Assembly: GCA_903873355.1 (NCBI GenBank)
Contig: CAIQOG010000668.1
Span: forward strand, 1-7,035
Source of the DNA: an uncultured Bacteroidales bacterium
Lineage (GTDB): Bacteria; Bacteroidota; Bacteroidia; Bacteroidales; Paludibacteraceae
Direction: 5' to 3'
DNA: 7,035 nt
The notes beneath the pieces were generated by a model, which saw nothing but the letters and a program-made list of their open reading frames with translations, made no database searches and was not told where the DNA came from. Shown here one piece after another: positions 1-6,115 of this stretch (position 1 is the stretch's first letter; each line of letters opens with the position of its first letter). Both the position numbers and the translations under genes were made by a program.

Positions 1-512
1 CCTGCAAAATCAACATGATTATCTTTCAACAAAATCATGTCGTACAACCCAATGCGATGATTTACACCACCACCAATTTTTACAGCTTCTTTTTCCAATA
101 AACGCAGTCCCGGAGTGGTTTTGCGGGTATCGAGCACACGGGTTTTTGTTCCTTCCAGGGCTTTTACATATTCTCGCGTACGGGTTGCCACACCACTCAT
201 ACGCTGCATAATATTGAGCATAAGGCGTTCAGTCTGAAGTAATGACTGAATTTTACCTTCAACCACAAATGCCACATCACCTACTTTTACTTCAGTGCCG
301 TCATTGATAAAAACGGTCATTTTTAGTTCGGGGTCAAAAGTCTGAAAAACTTTGCGGGCTACTTCTACACCGGCCAAAATGCCGTTTTCTTTGATTATTA
401 ACTGAGATTTCCCAATAGCTGTGGAAGGAATGCATGAAAGGGTTGTGTGGTCACCATCGCCAATATCTTCGGCAAACCACAACGAGATAAGTTGTTCGAA
501 ATCGTTAGTCAT
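1..512 (-). CDS. nadC: Nicotinate-nucleotide pyrophosphorylase (quinolinate phosphoribosyltransferase), 3' end outside the window
   Basis: NadC converts quinolinate and PRPP to nicotinate mononucleotide, CO2 and pyrophosphate, the step that links de novo quinolinate synthesis to NAD in the cytoplasm. I translated 170 complete codons from the ATG at 512-510. The family signatures appear in order: EDIGDGDHTT (residues 15-24) in the N-terminal domain, TERLMLN and MSGVATRTR (about 94-113), DTRKTTPGLR (128-137), and the stretch with GGGVNHR (147-153) and LLKDNH (161-166). These include basic residues expected to bind substrate (R130, K131, H152, R153, K163). The family is usually about 280 residues, so roughly 60% is present and the rest of the catalytic barrel lies left of base 1. 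The start overlaps the end of the upstream secreted-protein gene by 8 nt and has no clear Shine-Dalgarno sequence, which suggests cotranscription and possibly translational coupling. The assignment is secure, and no frameshift or lost motif is visible. Confidence 0.96.
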   Translation of the reverse strand, partial: MTNDFEQLISLWFAEDIGDGDHTTLSCIPSTAIGKSQLIIKENGILAGVEVARKVFQTFDPELKMTVFINDGTEVKVGDVAFVVEGKIQSLLQTERLMLNIMQRMSGVATRTREYVKALEGTKTRVLDTRKTTPGLRLLEKEAVKIGGGVNHRIGLYDMILLKDNHVDFA

Positions 513-894
513 TAGAGGGTTCTATTCTGAGTTGTTGAATTTCATTTTTGCGTGTAAGCACGTAAACGCGGTAGTTTCCGTTAGAAGTTTTTAGCATTCC
601 GATAGCGAAACTTGCTAAATCTTTATTACCTTTGTGGAGCAACTGAAAGCCTGACACACGGTTTTTACGAAAGAAATCGGAAATAATGCCCGAAGCCTGT
701 TGTTTGCTGAAAACGTCGTTTTTATTGTCGATAACCAGTTCCACATTCGCATTTAAGCAGGCTGAAAGCTGACTTGCATCACCTTCGTTAAGTGCTGAGA
801 TGATGGCTGATGGCACTTCAGAACTTTGAGCCTCGACAAGCGAAATCGCTGCGAAAAGGCTCAGGCAAAGTAAATAAAATTTGAAGGTTTTCAT
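505..894 (-). CDS. Small exported protein of unknown function, DUF4783-like
   Basis: This encodes 129 residues starting with MKTFKFYLLCLSLF. Residues 1-22 form a typical Sec signal peptide: lysines at 2 and 5, a hydrophobic core, and VEA before Q23 as a likely signal peptidase I site. The protein is therefore probably periplasmic or surface exposed. The mature part of about 107 residues has an acidic, helical start (SALNEGDASQLSACL) and the segment VFSKQQASGIISDFF (61-75), then alternating strand-like segments up to RIEPSND. The pattern resembles a small NTF2-like fold. It matches what I recall of DUF4783, a Bacteroidota family often beside nadC and rlmH; both are recollection and inference, not search results. 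The frame could be extended to a TTG at 984, but that would bury the signal peptide and run through the probable promoter, so the ATG at 894-892 is preferred. Its stop (TAA, 507-505) lies inside the nadC start. No catalytic motif is visible and the function is unknown. Confidence 0.85.
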   Translation of the reverse strand: MKTFKFYLLCLSLFAAISLVEAQSSEVPSAIISALNEGDASQLSACLNANVELVIDNKNDVFSKQQASGIISDFFRKNRVSGFQLLHKGNKDLASFAIGMLKTSNGNYRVYVLTRKNEIQQLRIEPSND

Positions 895-909
895 TTTTAT
901 AGGGTTTTT

Positions 910-930
910 GCAGGTGTTTGAAGCGCCTGC
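910..930 (-). other. Possible 5'-UTR stem-loop ahead of the small exported protein gene
   Basis: Read on the minus strand, GCAGGCG and CACCTGC flank a 7-nt loop (cttcaaa). Six of seven positions pair as Watson-Crick (G-C, C-G, A-T, G-C, G-C, then a C/A mismatch, then G-C). The stem ends 15 nt before the ATG at 894 and would lie within the leader transcribed from the proposed promoter. No U-run follows directly, so it is not a standard intrinsic terminator. It could affect mRNA stability or translation, or be chance. The pairing is seen directly; any role is inferred. Confidence 0.35.
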
Positions 931-952
931 TGGTTGCTGACAAAACCTGATG

Positions 953-984
953 CAAAAATACATTAAATTATCAGATTGAGCCAA
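953..984 (-). promoter_or_regulatory. Probable Bacteroidota-type promoter for the exported-protein/nadC pair
   Basis: On the minus strand, positions 960-953 read TATTTTTG, a full match to the TAnnTTTG -7 element of Bacteroidota primary sigma factor promoters. A TTG at 984-982 lies 21 nt upstream, a fair -33 element at acceptable spacing. Transcription would start near 946-948 and leave a leader of about 50 nt before the ATG at 894. I saw no equally good match for rlmH on the plus strand of the same spacer. Confidence 0.5.
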
Positions 985-1035
985 TTATTTGGTCTATTTT
1001 TAATTTCAACAAATAACAAGCCAAAAGAATCAAAA

Positions 1036-1040
1036 AAGGA
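1036..1040 (+). promoter_or_regulatory. Shine-Dalgarno-like AAGGA ahead of rlmH
   Basis: AAGGA ends 7 nt before the rlmH ATG at 1048, a normal spacing for a ribosome binding site. It is the only clear purine-rich motif of this kind before any start in the window. The other starts have A/T-rich leaders, as is usual in Bacteroidota, where Shine-Dalgarno pairing is often dispensable. It supports the start at 1048. Confidence 0.4.
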
Positions 1041-1047
1041 AAACTAA

Positions 1048-1521
1048 ATGAAAATAATTCTCCTAACTGTTGGGAAAACCAACGATGTTCATTTAATTAA
1101 ACTGCAGGAAGATTACCAAAACCGGCTTAAATTCTATATTCCTTTTGAAACTGTGACCATACCTGAATTGAAAAACACCAAAAACCTGTCGGTGAACGAA
1201 CAGCTTGAAAAAGAAGCTGATTTAATTCTTAAACAGTTGGATTCGAGCGATGAAGTGATTTTGCTGGATGATAAAGGAAAACAGTTTACATCGGTTGGAT
1301 TTTCAGAATATCTTTCAAAAAAAATGATTTCGTCGGTAAAGCGCACGATTTTTGTTGTTGGTGGACCATATGGATTTTCGGAGCACGTTTACAAGCGTGC
1401 AAATGGAAAGATTTCGCTTTCTGCAATGACTTTTTCACATCAAATGATTCGACTTATTTTTGTAGAACAGGTATATCGCGCCATGACCATTCTGAAAGGT
1501 GAACCTTATCATCATGAATAA
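1048..1521 (+). CDS. rlmH: 23S rRNA (pseudouridine1915-N3)-methyltransferase RlmH
   Basis: RlmH uses S-adenosylmethionine to methylate N3 of pseudouridine 1915 in helix 69 of 23S rRNA, acting late on assembled 70S ribosomes. It is a small SPOUT-class (trefoil-knot) methyltransferase that works as a homodimer. The 157 residues equal the family's usual length of about 155-160. The N-terminus MKIILLTVGK is typical. LLDDKGKQFTS (72-82) and VVGGPYGFSEHV (103-114) form the SAM pocket side of the knot. LSAMTFSHQMIRLIFVEQ (124-141) and the C-terminal GEPYHHE (151-157) are the most conserved parts of the family, and the tail carries residues needed for catalysis. The start is fixed by length, motif position and an AAGGA 7 nt upstream. 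It is divergent from the exported-protein gene and followed after 29 bp by the sensor kinase gene, so the two are probably cotranscribed. The coding sequence is complete and all key motifs are present. Confidence 0.97.
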   Translation: MKIILLTVGKTNDVHLIKLQEDYQNRLKFYIPFETVTIPELKNTKNLSVNEQLEKEADLILKQLDSSDEVILLDDKGKQFTSVGFSEYLSKKMISSVKRTIFVVGGPYGFSEHVYKRANGKISLSAMTFSHQMIRLIFVEQVYRAMTILKGEPYHHE

Positions 1522-1550
1522 TTTGCTTTAAGAATAATATACATAAACCA

Positions 1551-4500
1551 ATGATTTCAAACTGGTTACAAAAACTAAAAAATTATCCTGTAAGATTCAA
1601 AATCATGCTGGCAGGGCTTTTAATTTCACTTGTATTCGGTCTGGCATGTGGTTTTTTTTATGATTTATCCCCGAAATTTGCTATTCACAAAAATCACTTA
1701 ACAAAGCAAATCAATAATCGGGAAGATGAAGCAGAAAGTACAACTGAAAAACTCAAGAATACTATTATTCATTCATCTGTCGATTCACTGAGCAATTTTT
1801 TGTTTAAAGATAACGACACCTATTATTTTGTATTCAATAAAAATAAATTGGTTTTTTGGTCAGATAATAGCCTGGAAATCAATTCATCGCTTCTTAATAG
1901 TCAGTCAGTCTGGCAACCGGTTCAGCTTCCCAACGCATTTTGTCTGGCCCGGACTTTCCGTTTCGAAAAGATGCGAATTTTATCTGTTATAAAGATTAAA
2001 AATAATTATTCCTATGAAAATGAAGAACTTGTGAATTCATTTGCAAAAGGGTTCATCTGCGACAAACAAATTCAGATAGTAAACGGAAATCAGACTAATG
2101 CAAATGCTGTTACAGACCAAAACAGCAATTATCTTTTCACTCTTTCTGAGCCTAAAACCTCTGAATATAATGAAACCTGGGCAATTGCAGGTTTTATTTC
2201 TTTTTCAGTATTCTTCATTTTGTTTTTTATTATTTATGTCAGTTTTACTACCATTACAAAAGGAAAAATTATAGACAAAATAACCTTTACAAAAGTTGTA
2301 TTGGAAATAGGTGCAATTGTTGGCCTATTATTGTATTTCAATTTACCACAATTGTTTTTCTCAAACAAGCTTTTTACTCCTTTTCAATACGCATCCAATC
2401 CATTTTTGAGCTCATTTAGTCATCTGTCAGTATTTACCGGATACTTTATTTCTTCTGTTTATCTTTACTTTTTTCATACCAGAAACCAACTTTCAAATAA
2501 GATAATCAGGCAAATTTCAGCTCAATCATTTAGTGTAATTAGCTTTGCATCTGTTTATTATATTTTGAATGGATTAATATTTCATTCAAGTATTCAGTTA
2601 TGTATTTTGCATTTTCGCGATTTTTCGGTTGTAACTGTATGGATTCATTTTCTGATTCTTATTTGGGGAATAGGTATGGTTATGTTATTCTTCAAAACAC
2701 ATATTTCTTATCGTCGAAATCTCTCAAAATCAGCTCTTATAGATCTAAGTTTAGGAGTTTTATTATTTGGTTTTTGTTTGGTTATATCGATGGAAGATGC
2801 TATTCGGATAACCATTTCATACCTGATTTTATGGATAGTATTTTATTTGTATTTCTTGTTTAAAAACAGGAATATATATGCATTAGCAGCTTTGTGGTTG
2901 ATTGTTTTCAGTGGTTTTATAACTTTTAATTCCATGATTATCAACAGTAAAAAGAAAATGGATAAATATAAAATCCTGGCACAAAATACCTATATTAATG
3001 GTAGTTCAGAAAACGACCAAATGGCCGAGATATTGCTTGAAGAATTAAACACCAAAATATTACGCGATAAAAAAATAGCTAAATTTTTGACTCGCAAAGA
3101 CTCGGTTCAGACTACAAATGATTACCTCAATAAAACTTATTTGCGGGGCTTTTGGAGCAAGTATGATATGCGGTTAAATGTATTGAATTCTAAATCTTCA
3201 GCTTTCAATGAATACATTAATTTTATTAGCAAATCAGGGAACAGGATAAAAAAAACTCATTTTTACAGTGTGCCTGCAAACGAAAATAATTTGACTTATA
3301 TAGGTTATTTTCAAGCTAATATAAAGGAAAATGATTCGCAATATTTCTTTATGGAATTTTATCCTCGTAGAAATTTCAAAAGCTACAGTTTTCCCAATCT
3401 GCTAATTTCCACAACTAACAATATTCAAACGCAACTTAATATCTCTATTGCAAAATACGAACACGATCGATTGGTTTACTCTTCCGGAAAGGTAGAACTC
3501 CCGATTGAGACAGGCTGGATACCTTTAAAGAATACTGAATTTTTCAAGACGGTTTATAAAAACAGAATGCATTATATTTATAAACCGAATCCAAACACTT
3601 TCATTGTCATAGCTGAGCAGGAAATACTCAATCATGGTGCATATTTGCTATATTTCGTTTATGTTTTCCTGGCTTTTTTTGCTTTAAGTGCTTTGTTTAT
3701 ATGGTTCTATCAACTGAGTCGACGCAAATGGAGTTATCACATTGGTCTGACTACAAAATTCCAATTTGCATTTATAGGTTTACTTATTGTCAGCTTTATA
3801 GGCATTTTCTATGTTTCAGTAAACTTTATTGAAGAAAAATATCGCGAACAGCAAATTGCCAACCTGGAAAGTAAGAAAAACTATATTCAAAAAGCTTTAC
3901 AGGATTTATATTACTGGAATCAGGACTTGAATACTCAAAATTCACAGGTGCTTAATTTCGATCTTCAGGATTTATCGTATATCTATCACACTGATATTCA
4001 TGTATATGATAATCATGGAGAATTAGTCGGAAGTTCACAACCTATTATTTTTAGTAAAAAACTAATTAGTACAAAAATTTCTCCCTCCCCATTTTTTAAA
4101 CCAAATTCAAATATCAATCAGTATGAACACATTGGCAAATTGAATTACCTGAGTGGTTATACTGATTTTGTGAATGGTGATTATGCACAGATAGGATTTA
4201 TTTCTATTCCACAGTTCTTTAGTCAGGACGAGATAAAAACAGAAATTGAGAGATTTCTTTCGGTAGTTATTCATATCTACCTCATAATCATCATACTGGC
4301 TGTTTTGCTAAGTTTATTTATCGGAAAACAACTTGCTGCACCACTCAATATGTTGGAAAACAAGTTAAAGGAAATGCGTCTTGGCCAACGAAATGAAAAG
4401 ATTGACTACGCGTTGAATGACGAAATCGGGCAATTAGTAATTCAATATAACAGGACAGTAGACGAACTGGAACAGAGTGCGAGGTTACTGGCCAAGTCAG

Positions 4501-5174
4501 AACGTGAATCGGCATGGAAATCGATGGCTCGTCAGGTGGCGCACGAAATAAACAATCCACTGACACCTATGAAACTGACCATACAGCAGTTGCAGCGGAC
4601 GAAAGACCTGAATACAGCGGAGTTTGACACCAACTTCAAAAAGTCAACTGCCATGCTGATTGAACAAATTGATAACCTGTCGCGAATTGCCGGAACTTTC
4701 TCCAATTTTGCTCGTATGCCCGAAGCAAATTTCATGCGTATGGATCTTGCAGGACGGCTTTATTCGGTAGTTCAGCTTTTTGCAAACAATAATGAGCATG
4801 TGCAACTGGATTACAAAGGAAAAGTAGATTCTGTTTTTGTGTATGCCGATCCTGAACAGATGGTACAGGTTTTCAATAATCTGCTTAAAAATGCGATTCA
4901 ATCTATTCCTCAGAATCGGGATGGGATAATAAAAGTTTCATTGAAACAAGAATCAGAAAAAGTCCGGATTGAAATTTCCGACAATGGAACCGGGATTGAA
5001 ATCGCAATGCAGGACAAGCTGTTTACTCCTAATTTTACTACAAAATCAACAGGAATGGGATTAGGACTGGCTATTACCAAAAATATTATTGAACTTACCG
5101 GAGGAACCATTTCGTTTCGGACTAAACCCGACAAAGGAACTACTTTCGTGGTAGTCTTATCCGAATCCAAATAG
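1551..5174 (+). CDS. Large polytopic membrane sensor histidine kinase, NtrY-like output module
   Basis: This is a 1207-residue inner-membrane kinase expected to autophosphorylate a histidine and pass the phosphate to a response regulator. From hydropathy by eye: TM1 (17-37); extracytoplasmic region 38-210; eight segments near 211-232, 248-270, 289-308, 325-345, 358-381, 397-413, 417-437 and 441-461; a second extracytoplasmic region (462-692); TM10 (697-720) and TM11 (738-759); a third sensor-like region (760-901); and TM12 (902-925). Basic loops (RNQLSNK, SYRRNLSK, QLSRRK) fall on the cytoplasmic side, consistent with this topology. HAMP follows (about 925-977, with P931), then the H-box ARQVAHEINNPLTPMKL with phosphoacceptor H998. 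The ATPase domain has an N-box with N1114 (NNLLKNAIQ), G1 DNGTGI (1144-1149), F-box LFTPNFTTK (1157-1165) and G2 GMGLGLA (1168-1174). Every catalytic box is intact. No PAS or receiver domain is evident, and no response regulator gene is present here. The signal is unknown. Expression is probably from the rlmH promoter. Confidence 0.93.
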   Translation: MISNWLQKLKNYPVRFKIMLAGLLISLVFGLACGFFYDLSPKFAIHKNHLTKQINNREDEAESTTEKLKNTIIHSSVDSLSNFLFKDNDTYYFVFNKNKLVFWSDNSLEINSSLLNSQSVWQPVQLPNAFCLARTFRFEKMRILSVIKIKNNYSYENEELVNSFAKGFICDKQIQIVNGNQTNANAVTDQNSNYLFTLSEPKTSEYNETWAIAGFISFSVFFILFFIIYVSFTTITKGKIIDKITFTKVVLEIGAIVGLLLYFNLPQLFFSNKLFTPFQYASNPFLSSFSHLSVFTGYFISSVYLYFFHTRNQLSNKIIRQISAQSFSVISFASVYYILNGLIFHSSIQLCILHFRDFSVVTVWIHFLILIWGIGMVMLFFKTHISYRRNLSKSALIDLSLGVLLFGFCLVISMEDAIRITISYLILWIVFYLYFLFKNRNIYALAALWLIVFSGFITFNSMIINSKKKMDKYKILAQNTYINGSSENDQMAEILLEELNTKILRDKKIAKFLTRKDSVQTTNDYLNKTYLRGFWSKYDMRLNVLNSKSSAFNEYINFISKSGNRIKKTHFYSVPANENNLTYIGYFQANIKENDSQYFFMEFYPRRNFKSYSFPNLLISTTNNIQTQLNISIAKYEHDRLVYSSGKVELPIETGWIPLKNTEFFKTVYKNRMHYIYKPNPNTFIVIAEQEILNHGAYLLYFVYVFLAFFALSALFIWFYQLSRRKWSYHIGLTTKFQFAFIGLLIVSFIGIFYVSVNFIEEKYREQQIANLESKKNYIQKALQDLYYWNQDLNTQNSQVLNFDLQDLSYIYHTDIHVYDNHGELVGSSQPIIFSKKLISTKISPSPFFKPNSNINQYEHIGKLNYLSGYTDFVNGDYAQIGFISIPQFFSQDEIKTEIERFLSVVIHIYLIIIILAVLLSLFIGKQLAAPLNMLENKLKEMRLGQRNEKIDYALNDEIGQLVIQYNRTVDELEQSARLLAKSERESAWKSMARQVAHEINNPLTPMKLTIQQLQRTKDLNTAEFDTNFKKSTAMLIEQIDNLSRIAGTFSNFARMPEANFMRMDLAGRLYSVVQLFANNNEHVQLDYKGKVDSVFVYADPEQMVQVFNNLLKNAIQSIPQNRDGIIKVSLKQESEKVRIEISDNGTGIEIAMQDKLFTPNFTTKSTGMGLGLAITKNIIELTGGTISFRTKPDKGTTFVVVLSESK

Positions 5175-5183
5175 ATATTAACT

Positions 5184-5993
5184 TCAGACAGTTTTATCAG
5201 CATTTATCAACTCCGGATGTGCAACTAAATACTTGGTTGCGGCACTGTAACCCTCATGATAAATAGCTTGATAGGAATCGAAACTAAACTCATGAAACTC
5301 TTCAATAGCCTGCGGTTCAATTAAATAATTGCATAAGTTTCGTCCTTGCCCGGAATTTTGATATTCCATTGCTCTGAGCGCAAACAACAAGGTGTCAATT
5401 GGTTTATTGAGTTTTTTGGGGACTTTATGAGGAATCACATTTACACCAATAATAGTTGAACAATTTTCAACAAGTGGTTGGGCAGGCATGTTGTTGAGCA
5501 GACCACCATCCACATAAAAAATATCACCACTTTTAACTGCTTCAAAAACTCCCGGAATACTCGCAGAAGCTGCTACCCATTGATCCAGATCATTGCCGGA
5601 ACTGACAATTTCCCATTCGGCAGAATTGAGATTTACCACACAAATATGAAGTTGTTTCTTAAGTTTTTCAAAACTATTGTGTGGAATAAGTTCATGAATG
5701 AGCGAACGCAAAATATCGTGGGTCGAAAGCCCTGATTTGAGAAAAGTGGGAGTAAATGTAAGAACTTTGGTGATTTTGTACAGTTTGTCGTCCTTTATAA
5801 GTTGAAGCATCTGTGTCGGAGAATAGCCTGCTGCATAGAGGGTCGCAATAATTGCACCCATGCTCGAACCCGAAATTTCATCCGGAAAAATTCCATGATC
5901 TTCCAATGCCTGAATTACTCCGATATGAGCTAATCCTAATGCTCCACCACCACTCAGACATAATCCGGTTCTTCTTTTTTCAGTAGTTTCCAT
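5184..5993 (-). CDS. Patatin-like phospholipase / serine hydrolase, RssA-NTE type
   Basis: The predicted 269-residue hydrolase has a Ser-Asp dyad that cleaves acyl esters, probably of phospholipids or lysophospholipids. The oxyanion-hole loop is SGGGALGLAHIGV (14-26). The nucleophile elbow GSSMG (42-46) gives catalytic S44, and the DGG motif (162-164) gives catalytic D162 within FYVDGGLLNNMP. ASASIPGVFEAV (142-153) is also typical of short bacterial patatins such as E. coli RssA. The length matches a single patatin domain with no extra regulatory or membrane domain. No signal peptide or transmembrane segment is visible, so it is likely cytoplasmic or loosely membrane associated. The ATG at 5993-5991 places the GGG loop close to the N-terminus, as usual. 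The gene converges with the sensor kinase gene, 9 bp between stops, and is divergent from the peptidase gene, so it is probably monocistronic. The enzyme class is sure, the physiological substrate is not. Confidence 0.93.
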   Translation of the reverse strand: METTEKRRTGLCLSGGGALGLAHIGVIQALEDHGIFPDEISGSSMGAIIATLYAAGYSPTQMLQLIKDDKLYKITKVLTFTPTFLKSGLSTHDILRSLIHELIPHNSFEKLKKQLHICVVNLNSAEWEIVSSGNDLDQWVAASASIPGVFEAVKSGDIFYVDGGLLNNMPAQPLVENCSTIIGVNVIPHKVPKKLNKPIDTLLFALRAMEYQNSGQGRNLCNYLIEPQAIEEFHEFSFDSYQAIYHEGYSAATKYLVAHPELINADKTV

Positions 5994-6005
5994 AACAGAA
6001 CTGTT
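5994..6005 (-). repeat. Short dyad AACAG-aa-CTGTT directly upstream of the patatin start
   Basis: A 5-bp inverted repeat with a 2-bp centre abuts the patatin ATG. It could be an operator half-site pair, but a two-base centre cannot form a stable RNA loop and such short dyads arise easily by chance. I saw no convincing TAnnTTTG element on the minus strand between 5994 and 6115 for this gene. Confidence 0.2.
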
Positions 6006-6075
6006 TTATTTCATTCATAATCGTTAATGACGTGAAAACTTTGTAGAAATATCGGCTTAAAACGATTTAAAAGGT

Positions 6076-6083
6076 TATTTTTG
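6076..6083 (+). promoter_or_regulatory. Probable -7 element (TATTTTTG) of the peptidase promoter
   Basis: TATTTTTG matches TAnnTTTG completely and is the same octamer as in the promoter proposed for the exported-protein gene. Transcription would begin near 6089-6091, giving a leader of about 26 nt before the ATG at 6116. A good TTG at the expected -33 distance (about 6053-6057) is absent; the nearest TTTG, at 6040-6043, is about 12 nt too far upstream. The call therefore rests on the -7 box and its position. Confidence 0.4.
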
Positions 6084-6089
6084 TGTTTC

Positions 6090-6106
6090 ATTTTGCAAAA
6101 CAAAAT
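6090..6106 (+). repeat. Inverted repeat ATTTTG-caaaa-CAAAAT at the predicted peptidase transcription start
   Basis: The arms at 6090-6095 and 6101-6106 pair over six bases around a 5-nt loop. The inner decamer TTTTGCAAAA (6091-6100) is itself a perfect palindrome. It sits 7 nt past the -7 box and 9 nt before the start codon, a place where a repressor site or a leader hairpin could act. The stem is A/T rich and therefore weak, so chance in an A/T-rich spacer is a fair alternative. Confidence 0.3.
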
Positions 6107-6115
6107 CTTCTATAT

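Noticed and set aside
895..984. N-terminal extension of the small exported protein to a TTG at 984-982
   Set aside because: It would place 30 residues in front of an otherwise perfect signal peptide and run through the probable -7 and -33 elements; the ATG at 894 is far better.
984..991. ATTATTTG as a possible -7 element for rlmH on the plus strand
   Set aside because: The first two bases do not match the TA of TAnnTTTG and no suitable -33 element lies upstream.
2600..2863. Plus-strand open frame inside the sensor kinase gene
   Set aside because: It lies in another frame of a T-rich membrane-segment region, has no family motif, and the kinase frame is uninterrupted across it.
2200..3700. 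Strongly A/T-rich sensor half of the kinase as a sign of horizontal transfer or domain swap
   Set aside because: Hydrophobic membrane segments force T-rich codons (Phe, Leu, Ile), which explains most of the contrast with the kinase core; no junction or repeat marks a boundary.
4345..5203. Several overlapping minus-strand open frames opposite the kinase HAMP and catalytic domains
   Set aside because: They are antisense to well-conserved catalytic boxes, lack recognisable motifs and overlap each other, so they are shadows of the real gene.
5159..5218. ATCCG / CGGAT inverted pair around the convergent stops as a terminator
   Set aside because: The arms are only five bases and about 50 nt apart, with no U-run; this is not a credible terminator.
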